This document shows, piece after piece, positions 22,224 through 31,139 of a stretch of DNA of 64,000 bases. The translations under genes were made by a program, and so were the position numbers. Source of the DNA: Gemmatimonadaceae bacterium (GTDB lineage: Bacteria > Gemmatimonadota > Gemmatimonadetes > Gemmatimonadales > Gemmatimonadaceae); contig JAIEMN010000053.1 in assembly GCA_019752115.1 (NCBI GenBank), positions 1 through 64,000 of the forward strand, in the 5' to 3' direction. Each line of letters starts with the position of its first letter. The stretch's first letter is position 1. The notes below the pieces were generated by a model. It did no database searches. It had not been told where the DNA came from and was given only the letters and a program-made list of their open reading frames with translations.

Positions 22224-24965
22224 TCAGTGTGATTGGAGATGCCGACGCACGCGGTACGTCACGACTTCGTGCGGATCGGCCGTAAACGGCAAGGTTTCCG
22301 TATAGGCGGCGGCGGCCTCCAGGGGCGTCTCGTCGAGCCATACCCGTTCCGCGCGCCACGGCCCGTCGTCGGGGAGACGCCATGCCCCCTGGGCGGTCAT
22401 CCCGGTCAGGTTGATGGCGCGAAGGATCACCGCGTGCGCATCCTGCTGCGACACCGTCACCGCGGACACCTCGAATGCCTCGCCCTCGAGCGCCACACCA
22501 CGAACCGTTGGTGCAGTGGCACTCCCGTCGAGATCGATCCACGTCTCCCCGACCAGCGGCACGAGCAGGTCATCGGCGGCGTCGCGGATACTGGCGAGCA
22601 CCGCGTTGGTGAGCGGCCCGTGCAACAGGAGGGCACAACGCGCCTCGAAGTCGCCGAGACATTGCGCGTCGGGCGTCGCGACGGGCCAGCCGGCATGTCC
22701 GGGCCGGGTGGCCAGCGCGGGTTTGGAGAGTTCGCCCACGGCGCGCAGCAGCGTGAGTGCGACGGTATCGCCGTCCACATGCGCTTCCGCGAGCCCGTCA
22801 CTGAACATCGTGGCGCCGACCTCCGCATTGGCGACGGTGATCCAGCGATGCAGGGGCTGCCCATCCGGAACGCGCTCGGCGCTCTCCGGTGGCGCATCGA
22901 TGGGAGCTCGACGCACGGGCCCAAGGGCGGCGTCGGCCGTGACGCGCCCGCGCTCCACGTCGGTATGCCACACCAGACGGAGGCGATGATTCGTGCGCGC
23001 ATTGCGCCCGCGCACGGTGCATTCAAGATACGGCACCCCCGCAGTCAACCGCAGCGTCGTCGTCACGCGCACCGGCCCTTCGTCGCGATCGCGCGGATCG
23101 AGCTCCGGGGCGGCCCAGGTGATGGCAATCGCACCGCGCAACGGCCCATGCTCACGCACGTCGACCTTCACGACGTCGAAGGAGAAGCTGACCAACGGCT
23201 TCGGGGTGTAGCTGTCGCCTTCATCACCGCAGGTGATCACCGAGAGGGCGCGATGCACGAGGCGATCCCCGCTCACGATGGTCACCCGGCCATTCGCGTC
23301 GACGGTGACATGGAGGTGGCCGTTGTCGAGATGCGCGACGTGGTCTTCGACGTGGACGCGCACGGCGGCATCAGGACCCGCCGTGGGCGGCTCGTGCGCG
23401 ATGCCCTGCACCGTGCGCACGCCGAACGCCGGAACCGGCGGGACCCACGCCAGGACACGATGCTCCACGATCGCGTCGTTATCCGGATAGTGCTGCGGCG
23501 ACTCGCGCCGATAGGCCACCACGCGCGGCGTGGCGAGTCGCTGCAACGGCCACGCCCCGAGCGACGGCAGCGCGCGCCCCGGCGGCCGTTGCGGCGCTAC
23601 GGCCCCCGCGCTGGCCGGCCCGACGGCGATATCGCCGACCCATTCACGCAGGAGCAGATGGGCCACACCGCCGCGGTCCCGCGCGGCGCGATTGCGCAGG
23701 ACGAGTCGTGCCGGGTCGCCGTGTGGGCGGCGCTCCCGTGCGTGCACCGGGTCATGCTGGAGCGCCAGCTGCAGCGCGGCTTCGCGGAGCCCGCGCCCCT
23801 GCTCCGCCACGGCATCCTGTCTCGCGTCCATCGCGCGGGCGACGTCGTCGGTGGAGCAGCCGCACAGCGTATCGTGTGGATGTGTCTCGAGCAGATCCTC
23901 CCACGCCCGCTGCAGGAGCGTCGGGAGCTGTGCCATGGTGAGGCGCGCCGCGCCGTCCACGGCCGCCGTTGCCCCGGTGCGATCGTGCAACCGCACCAAC
24001 GCCAACCATGGCTCCACGTCGCGCAGCAGCCCCCGTTCGAGGCGTGCGTTGCGCCGCTTCTGATGAGCCCGCGTGGCGAGCGTACCGCCGAGGGTCCACG
24101 TGTACCCGTAGGAGTTGCGCAGTTCGCCCTCCACGGTCGGCAGCGCCACCGACGCGGCCGCATCAGCGAACGCCTCCGACCAGGCCTGCAGCGACGACGG
24201 CGCGATGCGCACGGTCCCGGCGGTGGCCTGCAGCTGCTCGAGCGCGTGCCCCAACGCGTGCTGGCGCGCGTGGTGATCGGCGCCGTTGAGCAGCAACGCG
24301 ACCCCAGTGCGGGTGCGCGCGTCGAAGAGCGCGCGCAACGAGGCCCATCGCGCACGCACCGCGCCCCATTCGGTGGGGAGTGCACTCCCGAACTCGTAGC
24401 CATCCGGGGGGAGATGATACGTGAGCACACGACTGCCGTTCGCCGCCCGCCACCAGAAGGCATCGCTCCGCGGATGCGCCGTGCCACCGGCGCCGCGCCA
24501 TACCACCGCCACCGGTAGGCCGAATCCCGCGGCGATGATCGGCAGCGCCGCGGGATGCCCGAACGTGTCGGGACAGTAGGCCACCCGCGGCGCGGCCGCG
24601 CCGAGGCGCGCCAGGTACCGCCGCCCGGCCTCGAGGTTACGGATGATGGCTTCGCCCGAGGGGATCAGGTTGTCGGCGAGGACGTACCACGGCCCGGCCT
24701 CCAGACGATCGCTGCGCAGCGCGGCGCCCAGCGCCTCGGCGCGATCTTCACGCACCGCGAGATAGTCGCGCAGCACGATGGTCTGCCCGTCGAGGAGAAA
24801 CGGGCCCGGTCCGGGATCAGCCAGCAGGGCGTCGATCAGGGCCACCAGCCGCTGCCGAAAGCGCGCGTGCCCGTGGTACCACTCGCGATCCCAGTGCGTG
24901 TGGGAGACCACACACACGGTCTCAAGGGGACGGGCGTCCGGGAGCGGGGGCCGGGAATCACTCAC
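22224..24965 (-). CDS. Glycoside hydrolase family 38, alpha-mannosidase
   Basis: About 913-residue GH38 enzyme, expected to release alpha-mannose from glycans. The zinc and active-site motifs are intact: HTHWDREWY near the N-terminus, the nucleophile region YCPDTFGHPAALP near residue 130, NGADHHARQ, and HPHDTLCGCSTDDVARAMD. The C-terminal half has the beta-sandwich domains normal for GH38. The start is uncertain: a GTG at 24965 puts HTHWD at about residue 20, as usual, whereas the much longer upstream open frame is antisense to dedA and not credible. No signal peptide is visible, suggesting cytoplasmic action on imported glycans. Probably co-transcribed with the M19 dipeptidase. Confidence 0.88.
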   Translation of the reverse strand: MSDSRPPLPDARPLETVCVVSHTHWDREWYHGHARFRQRLVALIDALLADPGPGPFLLDGQTIVLRDYLAVREDRAEALGAALRSDRLEAGPWYVLADNLIPSGEAIIRNLEAGRRYLARLGAAAPRVAYCPDTFGHPAALPIIAAGFGLPVAVVWRGAGGTAHPRSDAFWWRAANGSRVLTYHLPPDGYEFGSALPTEWGAVRARWASLRALFDARTRTGVALLLNGADHHARQHALGHALEQLQATAGTVRIAPSSLQAWSEAFADAAASVALPTVEGELRNSYGYTWTLGGTLATRAHQKRRNARLERGLLRDVEPWLALVRLHDRTGATAAVDGAARLTMAQLPTLLQRAWEDLLETHPHDTLCGCSTDDVARAMDARQDAVAEQGRGLREAALQLALQHDPVHARERRPHGDPARLVLRNRAARDRGGVAHLLLREWVGDIAVGPASAGAVAPQRPPGRALPSLGAWPLQRLATPRVVAYRRESPQHYPDNDAIVEHRVLAWVPPVPAFGVRTVQGIAHEPPTAGPDAAVRVHVEDHVAHLDNGHLHVTVDANGRVTIVSGDRLVHRALSVITCGDEGDSYTPKPLVSFSFDVVKVDVREHGPLRGAIAITWAAPELDPRDRDEGPVRVTTTLRLTAGVPYLECTVRGRNARTNHRLRLVWHTDVERGRVTADAALGPVRRAPIDAPPESAERVPDGQPLHRWITVANAEVGATMFSDGLAEAHVDGDTVALTLLRAVGELSKPALATRPGHAGWPVATPDAQCLGDFEARCALLLHGPLTNAVLASIRDAADDLLVPLVGETWIDLDGSATAPTVRGVALEGEAFEVSAVTVSQQDAHAVILRAINLTGMTAQGAWRLPDDGPWRAERVWLDETPLEAAAAYTETLPFTADPHEVVTYRVRRHLQSH

Positions 24966-25076
24966 GAGCCAGAAGCTACCGCCCGCGTCACCAGGCTGGC
25001 CAGCCGGTTGACCCTGACCAGAGGGGTGCCGAGCTTTCACGCCGATTGCTCGACCTCCTCCCGCCTGGACGTTTGC

Positions 25077-25715
25077 TTGGAATTTCTGACCGAGTTCATC
25101 CATCGCCTGCGTGATCTCCCCGCCCTGGTACAGTGGGCGGGATACGTTGGGCTGACGGCCATCATTTTCGCCGAAACGGGGCTGCTGGTCGGCTTCTTCC
25201 TGCCGGGCGACTCCCTGCTTGTCACCGCCGGCCTCCTCGCCGCCGATCCCAGCTTTGGGCTGAATGTGTGGCTGCTCGGGGCGATTCTCACCGTGGCGGC
25301 GATCGTGGGCGACACGGTGGGCTACAACGTGGGCAAGGCCACCGGACCGCGCATCTTCACGCGCGAAGACTCCCTGCTCTTCAACAAGAAGCACCTGCTG
25401 CGAGCCCAGGCGTTCTACGAGAAGCACGGCGGCCAGACGATCATCCTCGCCCGGTTCATGCCCATCGTGCGCACCTTCGCCCCGGTCGTGGCCGGGGTGG
25501 GGCGCATGAACTACCGCTCGTTCCTCATGTACAACGTAGTGGGCGGCGTGGCGTGGATCTGGAGCATGCTGCTCATCGGCTTTGCGCTGGCCCGGACGGT
25601 CCCGGCCGTGGCCAAGCACGTGGAGAAGGTGATTCTCGTGGTCGTGTTCCTGTCGATCCTGCCCGGCATCATTGCCTGGCTCAAGGAGCGACGCCGCGCG
25701 GCCCCCTCGGCGTAG
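25077..25715 (+). CDS. DedA family membrane protein
   Basis: Polytopic inner-membrane protein (about 212 residues) of the DedA/SNARE-associated family, implicated in membrane lipid transport and proton-dependent homeostasis. Family features are ETGLLVGFFLPGDSLL, GDTVGYNVGKATGPRIF, the FYEKHGGQTIILARFMPIVRT block with its conserved Arg residues, and FLMYNVVGG. The start chosen is a TTG at 25077 giving MEFLTEFIHRL, the usual DedA beginning; a GTG at 25026 is an alternative. It diverges from the GH38 gene with about 110 bases between starts. Confidence 0.88.
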   Translation: MEFLTEFIHRLRDLPALVQWAGYVGLTAIIFAETGLLVGFFLPGDSLLVTAGLLAADPSFGLNVWLLGAILTVAAIVGDTVGYNVGKATGPRIFTREDSLLFNKKHLLRAQAFYEKHGGQTIILARFMPIVRTFAPVVAGVGRMNYRSFLMYNVVGGVAWIWSMLLIGFALARTVPAVAKHVEKVILVVVFLSILPGIIAWLKERRRAAPSA

Positions 25716-25814
25716 TCGACCTCGCCGTGCACGACGGCCCGCCTGCGCATTCGGCGGCGGTCGGCGTACCTTTCGTCAGTTCCTCAGTCATTCAACACAC
25801 CGGAGACGCCCCAG

Positions 25815-26417
25815 ATGGCCCATACCCTGCCCGCGCTGCCGTACGCGCCCGAAGCGCTCGAGCCGCATATCGATTCGCAGACGATGCAGATCCACCATGG
25901 CAAGCATCATCAGGCCTACGTGACGAATCTCAACGCCGCCATCGAGAAGGCGCCGGAGCTCGCGTCGTGGTCGCTCGACGATCTGTGCCGCAAGATCAAC
26001 GAGGTGCCGGAGGCGGTGCGCACCGCGGTGCGCAACAACGGCGGTGGGCACTGGAACCACTCGCTCTTCTGGCAGCTGATGGCACCGCATGCCGGCGGTG
26101 AGCCGACGGGTGCGCTCGCCGACGCGATCACGAAGGCGTTCGGCTCGTTCGCCACGTTCAAGGAGCAGTTCCAGGCGGCCGGCATGGGTCGCTTCGGCTC
26201 CGGCTGGGCGTGGCTCGTGAAGGGCAACGACGGCGCGCTGTCGATCATGAGCACGCCGAACCAGGACAACCCGCTCATGGAAGGCAAGCACGCCCTCCTC
26301 GGCGTGGACGTGTGGGAGCACGCGTACTACCTCAAGTACCAGAACCGGCGCGCGGATTACCTCAGCGCATTCTGGTCCGTCGTGAACTGGAGTGAAGTGG
26401 CGAAGCGGTTCGGTTGA
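25815..26417 (+). CDS. sodA: Superoxide dismutase, manganese type
   Basis: Fe/Mn superoxide dismutase (200 residues) that converts superoxide to peroxide and oxygen. Metal ligands are all present: His in MQIHHGKHH (near residue 27), His in GHWNHSLFW, and Asp/His in DVWEHAYY. The manganese form is indicated by [12 protein letters not shown], with the active-site Gln on the C-terminal side, and by [18 protein letters not shown]. No signal peptide, so cytoplasmic. The stop codon's last base is also the first base of the 201-bp palindromic element that separates this gene from the convergent TSUP gene. Confidence 0.95.
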   Translation: MAHTLPALPYAPEALEPHIDSQTMQIHHGKHHQAYVTNLNAAIEKAPELASWSLDDLCRKINEVPEAVRTAVRNNGGGHWNHSLFWQLMAPHAGGEPTGALADAITKAFGSFATFKEQFQAAGMGRFGSGWAWLVKGNDGALSIMSTPNQDNPLMEGKHALLGVDVWEHAYYLKYQNRRADYLSAFWSVVNWSEVAKRFG

Positions 26418-26617
26418 GATCGCTCGACCTCTGGTCGAGCGTCACCCGCGGGGCGGTGCTCGTAACTCGCACCGTTCTCTAGGAGCCAGGGGGAAGAATT
26501 CAGGGGGGAGTGCCTCGGCGGCACTCCCCCCTCTGTCCTTCCCCCTGGTTCCTGAAATGCGGTGCCGGTGACCGGCACCAATTCGCGAGTGACGCTCGAC
26601 CACTAGTCGAGCGATCT
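26417..26617. repeat. 201-bp nested dyad-symmetric element between convergent genes
   Basis: The whole segment is symmetric about base 26517. Outer arms 26417-26445 and 26589-26617 match in 26 of 29 positions as inverted repeats, and each arm is itself a hairpin (CGCTCGACC-TCT-GGTCGAGCG on the left). Next come two facing GGTGC-type hairpins, 26454-26474 and 26561-26579. The core is a long stem: 26481-26496 pairs with 26538-26553 (15 of 16), and 26502-26514 pairs perfectly with 26520-26532 around a 5-base loop. It could fold as one giant hairpin or five separate ones. It may be a two-way terminator, a mobile MITE/BIME-like repeat, or both. Confidence 0.9.
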
Positions 26618-26622
26618 TTCCC

Positions 26623-27501
26623 TCACGCTATTGCCGCCTCCGGTGCGGGTGTCCTCGCACTGCGCAGGAGCGTGATGGCCGTATACGTCACCACGGCCGC
26701 CACCAGCCAGCGCACCGTGGAGATGTCCATGGACTTCACCACGTAGACCGCGATGAGCACGGCCGGCAGGCCGCCGACGATCATGCTGAGGACGGCCGGG
26801 CGGTGAATGCGCCCGAGCTTGATGAACTGCGTGGCCGCGGTGGGCATGAGGAAGGCGCAGCTCCCCATCATGACCGGGAAGGCGACCTTGGGGTCCATGC
26901 CGAGCAGGCTGACGAGCAGCATGCAGGGGCCGTAGAGGCCGATGCCGATGGTCATGAGCACACCGAGCCCGAAGTTCACGCCGAGCGCGATGGCGAGCTT
27001 GAGGCCGGTGACCCCAGTGGCGACGCCGCCGCCTGGGAGGATGGCCAGGGCCTGCGCGAGGAACATCGCGGCCGCGCCGAGGAGACAGATGCCCATGCCG
27101 AGGCGGATGCGCTGGATGGGCCACCGACCGACGAACGAGGCTCCCACCCACGCGCCGGCGGCCGCGGCGGCGATCATGCCGATGAGGGTGACCGGCTCGA
27201 CATCCACCGCCTGCGTGAAGATCAGCGCCTGCACCAGCGTGGCCATGGTGTGGCCGGCATTCAGCGTGCCCGGGATCTCGTCATCCGGCACCGTCTTCGT
27301 GGCGCGGAAGAGTGCCGTGGTCGTGGCGAAGGATCCGATGCCAAGCGTGTCGAAGAAGTTCGTCACGAAGCCGATGCCGATGAGCAGCGGCGTGGGCCGG
27401 GCATCAGCCTTCCCCTTGAGCCCCGCCCAGAGCGTCGCGATGTGGTAGAGGGTCATCAAAGCGAGCCCTCCAAGCAGCCACTGCTTGGCGTCGAGTTGCA
27501 T
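26623..27501 (-). CDS. TSUP family (TauE/SafE) membrane transporter
   Basis: Polytopic membrane protein (292 residues) of the sulfite/organosulfonate exporter family TauE/SafE. About eight hydrophobic segments form two related halves. The loop GIGFVTNFFDTLGIGSFATTTALFR in the first half is characteristic; the glycine-rich turn IAAAAAGAWVGASFVGR marks the next helix pair. The transported anion cannot be told from sequence. It converges on sodA across the 201-bp palindrome. Its leader is C-rich without a Shine-Dalgarno. Confidence 0.87.
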   Translation of the reverse strand: MQLDAKQWLLGGLALMTLYHIATLWAGLKGKADARPTPLLIGIGFVTNFFDTLGIGSFATTTALFRATKTVPDDEIPGTLNAGHTMATLVQALIFTQAVDVEPVTLIGMIAAAAAGAWVGASFVGRWPIQRIRLGMGICLLGAAAMFLAQALAILPGGGVATGVTGLKLAIALGVNFGLGVLMTIGIGLYGPCMLLVSLLGMDPKVAFPVMMGSCAFLMPTAATQFIKLGRIHRPAVLSMIVGGLPAVLIAVYVVKSMDISTVRWLVAAVVTYTAITLLRSARTPAPEAAIA

Positions 27502-27531
27502 GCGCGGGGATGGGGGAGGTGGGAACAGCCG

Positions 27532-27550
27532 GCGGCGTTATGGACGCCGC
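27532..27550 (-). terminator. Hairpin after the YIP1-like gene
   Basis: GCGGCGT (27532-27538) pairs with ACGCCGC (27544-27550) around five bases. It lies just past the YIP1 stop on the minus strand and before the TSUP start. No clear T-run follows, so termination is only a suggestion. Confidence 0.35.
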
Positions 27551-27566
27551 AGAGAATCGCGCGCGG

Positions 27567-28292
27567 TCAGCGAGTCAGCAAGGTCGGCAGGATCGGCAGG
27601 GCCGTTCCGAGCACCCAGGCCACCAGGGCGGCGACGAAACCGGTCGACCGTGCCACCCGCGCGGCGACGGAGATGCCCACGCCAAAGATCACCAGCTGCC
27701 ACAGGTTGAAGAGATCCACGCCGGCCAGCAGCTGCATCAGGACGGGGGAGACCTTCGTCGGATCGAGGAAGCGCGCCGGCCCGATGGACAGGTCGTACAA
27801 CGACCGCGCCTTGTCGCCATCGAGCACGAGGCCCATGACCGCCGAGGAGAGCAGCCCGAGGATGCGCGGCATCGAACCGAGCACGGCGATGAGGACCGCC
27901 TGACCATACGCCACCGGCGCCTGCACGATCTTGCTGCCGAGCAGCAGCATCAGGCCGCTGAAGAAACCACCCAACACCACGACAAAGAGCGGCGAAAAAT
28001 AGAAGCCGATACTGCCGAACTTCCGCGCCGAGGCCATCGCCTCCGGCGGAATGCTCCGGCCACTCGCCGCCGCCTGCTGCATCGACAAGTCGAACATGGC
28101 GTCGAGCCATGGTCCGGTCAGCCTGGCGGCGATGACCGTGACCACCGCGCACACCAGAAAGATCACCAGCATGTACTTCCCGAACGTCCGATACTGCGAC
28201 CGCTCGAATACCGTCGATGGCGCCCAGAGGACTTCGAGCATGTCTTCGAACACGTTGCCCAAGCTCGGGGGCGTCATCGTCGGTCGGTTCAT
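27567..28292 (-). CDS. YIP1 family membrane protein
   Basis: Membrane protein of 241 residues with five predicted transmembrane helices and the Yip1-domain start (LEVLWAPSTVFERSQ). Bacterial YIP1 proteins have no firm function. The segment DLFNLWQLVIFGVGISVAARVAR in the last third is typical of the family. Its ATG overlaps the stop of speA (ATGA), so it is probably translated together with arginine decarboxylase, but no functional link is known. Confidence 0.8.
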   Translation of the reverse strand: MNRPTMTPPSLGNVFEDMLEVLWAPSTVFERSQYRTFGKYMLVIFLVCAVVTVIAARLTGPWLDAMFDLSMQQAAASGRSIPPEAMASARKFGSIGFYFSPLFVVVLGGFFSGLMLLLGSKIVQAPVAYGQAVLIAVLGSMPRILGLLSSAVMGLVLDGDKARSLYDLSIGPARFLDPTKVSPVLMQLLAGVDLFNLWQLVIFGVGISVAARVARSTGFVAALVAWVLGTALPILPTLLTR

Positions 28293-30247
28293 CGCGCAGC
28301 CTCTCCTTCGAGATAGGTGTACCCTTCCAGACCCGCCACGAACTCGGCGATGAAGGTGTTGGCCTCCTCGCGCGAAATGGTGTTCGTGCCGTTCACCTTA
28401 CGGCGGAACGTGGCCAGGAGTTGCGAGGCCCCGAACTGGACGTAGTTGAGGACTTCGGTGACCGTGTCCCCTTCCACGAGGTCGGTGATGTCGTAGCCGC
28501 CCTTGTCGTTCAGGCGAATGTGCACCGCGTTCGTATCACCGAACAGGTTGTGGAGGTCACCAAGGATTTCCTGGTACGCGCCGGTCAGGAAGATGCCGAG
28601 GATATAGTCTTCCCCGTCCCGGAATTCGTGCAGTTCCAGGCTCGGGCGACCGTTCTTGTCCCCGACGAAGCGATCGATCTTGCCGTCGGAGTCACAGGTC
28701 ACATCCTGCAGCGTGCCGCGCCGGACCGGCTCTTCGAGCAGCCGGTGAATCGGCATGATCGGGAAGAGCTGGTCGATGGCCCAGCTGTCGGGGAGCGACT
28801 GGAAGAGCGAGAAGTTGCAGAAGTATCGGTCCACGAGGCTCGACTCGAGCTCGGGGAGAATGTCTTCGTAGGTGTCCGGGTCCGCCTTGGCGATGCGATA
28901 GATCGCATTCATACTGGCGAGCCAGAGCACCTCCGCCTTCGCGAGACCGCGCAAGTTGAGCACGCCGGAGTTGAAGTACTGCCGCGCCCGCTCCTTGTCG
29001 TACGACACATCGTGGAAGACTTCCAGCACCTTGCGGGTCTTGGGCTCCCGCTCGGTGAGCGTGCGCCAGTCTTCGTGCATTTCGTGCAACAGCGAGTGAT
29101 CGTCGTCGTGCAGCGCCGGCACGGGCTGCTCGGCGAGCGACTCCACATCGATCACCTTGAGCAACAGCAGCGCGTGATGCGCCGTGAGCGCGCGCCCCGA
29201 TTCGCTGATGATGTGCGGCATCGGGAGCTCGGCTTCACGGCACGCCTCGGCGATCGTATAGATCACGTCGTTGGCGTACTCCTGCAGCGTGTAGTTCACG
29301 CTCGCATTGTTCGTGGAGTTGGTGCCGTCGTAGTCGATACCGAGGCCACCGCCCACGTCCACGTGGGAGATGTCCACGCCGAGCGAGCGCAACTCGAGAT
29401 AGAAGCGCGCCACTTCCTGCAGCCCCGACTTGATGAAGCGGATGTCGGTGATCTGGCTGCCGAGATGGAAGTGGATCAGCTTGAGGATGTCGAGGCGATT
29501 CGCGGCCTGCAGCTTGTCGATCAGCTTGATCAGTTCGGCCGAGCTGAGGCCGAACTTGCTCTTCTCGCCGCCGCTCTGGGCCCAGCGACCGGCGCCCTCA
29601 CTCGCGAGCTTGATGCGCACGCCCGCGCACGGCTGCACGCCCAGTTCGTCGGCCACCTCGAGCAGCACATCGAGTTCGCTGACCTGCTCGAGCACGATGA
29701 AGACCTTGTGCCCGAGCTTCTGCCCCATGAGGGCCAGGCGCATGAACTCGTGGTCCTTGTAGCCGTTGCAGACGATCAGGTGCTCGGTGCTTTCGGAGAG
29801 CCCCAGCACCGCCTGCAATTCCGGCTTGGAGCCGCACTCGAGCCCCACGCCGTGCGTCTTGCCGAAGCGCACGATCTCTTCGACGACATGCCGCTGCTGG
29901 TTCACCTTGATCGGATACACGGCGGTATACCCGCCCGTGTAGTCGAACTCCTTGATCGCCTGCGCGAAGCGCTCGCTGAGCGTTTCGATGCGCGACTTGA
30001 GGATGTCGGAGAAGCGCAGCAGCACCGGCAACTGGATGCCCTGCCCTTCGAGATCTTCGGCGAGGACGCGCAGATCCATCGTGCGCTCCGGATGATCCGG
30101 ATCGGGGCGCACAATGACATGCCCGCGGTCGTTGACGTCGAAATAGCCGGCGCCCCACCCCTCCACGTTGTAGAGAGTGCGGGCGGACTCAACGGACCAG
30201 GGCTCGCTCACAGGCGGCGCGACGATGGGCTGGATACGGGTAGCCAT
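28289..30247 (-). CDS. speA: Biosynthetic arginine decarboxylase
   Basis: PLP enzyme (652 residues, normal length) that decarboxylates arginine to agmatine for polyamine synthesis in the cytoplasm. The Schiff-base lysine is in AVYPIKVNQQ near residue 110. Other fold-III barrel features are LECGSKPEL, HFHLGSQITD, VDVGGGLGIDYDGT and ISESGRA. The active-site Cys region of the partner subunit is probably CNFSLFQSLPDSW. The ATG at 30247 follows a C/T-rich stretch without Shine-Dalgarno, and a 19-bp terminator stem ends only 15 bases upstream, so transcription must start in or before that hairpin. Confidence 0.95.
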   Translation of the reverse strand: MATRIQPIVAPPVSEPWSVESARTLYNVEGWGAGYFDVNDRGHVIVRPDPDHPERTMDLRVLAEDLEGQGIQLPVLLRFSDILKSRIETLSERFAQAIKEFDYTGGYTAVYPIKVNQQRHVVEEIVRFGKTHGVGLECGSKPELQAVLGLSESTEHLIVCNGYKDHEFMRLALMGQKLGHKVFIVLEQVSELDVLLEVADELGVQPCAGVRIKLASEGAGRWAQSGGEKSKFGLSSAELIKLIDKLQAANRLDILKLIHFHLGSQITDIRFIKSGLQEVARFYLELRSLGVDISHVDVGGGLGIDYDGTNSTNNASVNYTLQEYANDVIYTIAEACREAELPMPHIISESGRALTAHHALLLLKVIDVESLAEQPVPALHDDDHSLLHEMHEDWRTLTEREPKTRKVLEVFHDVSYDKERARQYFNSGVLNLRGLAKAEVLWLASMNAIYRIAKADPDTYEDILPELESSLVDRYFCNFSLFQSLPDSWAIDQLFPIMPIHRLLEEPVRRGTLQDVTCDSDGKIDRFVGDKNGRPSLELHEFRDGEDYILGIFLTGAYQEILGDLHNLFGDTNAVHIRLNDKGGYDITDLVEGDTVTEVLNYVQFGASQLLATFRRKVNGTNTISREEANTFIAEFVAGLEGYTYLEGEAAR

Positions 30248-30254
30248 AAGGGAG

Positions 30255-30306
30255 AAAAAGCTAGACGGTTCGCGCCGGCGGAGATAGCCGCCGGCGCGAA
30301 CCGTCT
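30255..30306 (-). terminator. Intrinsic terminator with 19-bp perfect stem, abutting speA
   Basis: Bases 30263-30281 and 30288-30306 form a perfect 19-bp stem (arm ending CGCGCCGGCGG) with a 6-base loop. On the minus strand five Ts follow at 30259-30255. This is a clear rho-independent terminator for the S9 peptidase/AIM24 transcript. Its closeness to the speA start (30247) also makes it a candidate attenuator. Confidence 0.8.
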
Positions 30307-30347
30307 GGATTTGTCCGAAATTGTGACGGTGGCGCCCGGCCGCCGGG

Positions 30348-31139
30348 CTAGTTGTCGCCGTCCAGGAGCGCGCCCAGCCCGCCCAGCACCGACCCTTCCT
30401 CGCGCGAGCGCCCGCCGGCGCGGGGGGCGGCGGCGATGATCCGGTCCGCCAGGCGCGAGAACGGCAGCGTCTGGAGGATCACGCGGCCCGGGCCGGTGAG
30501 CTGGACGAAGAACAATCCTTCGCCCCCGAACAATGCCGTCTTGATCCCCGGCACGCGCTGGATGTCGTAGTCCACCGTCGGCTGGAAGGCCACCAGGCAA
30601 CCGGTGTCCACCCGCAACGTCTCCCCCGGCGCCAGATCGATCGCATGGAGCGTCCCCGAGGCGTGCAGGAAGGCCAGGCCATCGCCGGTGAGCTTCTGCA
30701 GGATGAAGCCTTCGCCGCCAAAGAAGCCGGCGCCGATCTTCCGGGTGAAGGCCACCGAGATGTCGATGCCGCGGGCGGCGCAGAGGAAGCTGTCCTTCTG
30801 GGCCATCACGGTGCCACCCCAATCCCGGAGGTTGAGGGGCACGATCTTGCCCGGATACGGGGCGGCGAAGGCCACATCGGCGCGGCGGGCACCGCTGTTG
30901 CCGAAGAGCGTGACGAAGAACGAGTCACCGGCCAGGACGCGCTTGCCGGCGCCCACCAGCTTGTCGAACAGCGAGCCGCTGCGCGCGTTCGGATCGAGCG
31001 TGGTGGCCATCGTGATCCCTTCGCGCATGAACATCATCGCGCCGGCCTCGGCGAATACCGCCTCGCCGGGGTCGAGGGTCACGATTACCGCCTGCAGGTC
31101 ATCGCCAATGATCTGGTAGTCGATTTCGTCAGCCGCCAT
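30348..31139 (-). CDS. AIM24 / TIGR00266 family protein
   Basis: 263-residue all-beta protein of the AIM24-like family (tryptophan-RNA-binding-attenuator-like fold), of unknown biochemical role. Features are a Gly-rich core with LDPGEAVFAEAGAMMFM near the N-terminus, GDSFFVTLFGN, FFGGEGFILQKLTGDGLAFLH and FGGEGLFFVQLTGPG. The repeated FGGEG turns are typical of the family's stacked sheets. The start codon overlaps the S9 peptidase stop as TGATG; the longer frame upstream runs inside that gene. The transcript ends at the 19-bp terminator. Confidence 0.85.
   Translation of the reverse strand: MAADEIDYQIIGDDLQAVIVTLDPGEAVFAEAGAMMFMREGITMATTLDPNARSGSLFDKLVGAGKRVLAGDSFFVTLFGNSGARRADVAFAAPYPGKIVPLNLRDWGGTVMAQKDSFLCAARGIDISVAFTRKIGAGFFGGEGFILQKLTGDGLAFLHASGTLHAIDLAPGETLRVDTGCLVAFQPTVDYDIQRVPGIKTALFGGEGLFFVQLTGPGRVILQTLPFSRLADRIIAAAPRAGGRSREEGSVLGGLGALLDGDN

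Noticed and set aside
24966-25619. Upstream extension of the GH38 open frame on the minus strand
   Set aside because: It runs antisense through the whole DedA gene and lacks GH38 or signal-peptide character; the conserved HTHWD motif needs only about 20 residues before it.
26417-26617. Insertion sequence or prophage attachment site at the large palindrome
   Set aside because: No transposase, integrase or flanking tRNA gene is present; a non-autonomous element remains possible but an autonomous one is excluded.
30248-30347. Riboswitch upstream of speA
   Set aside because: The region is dominated by a single perfect stem with terminator features; I recognise no known riboswitch core.
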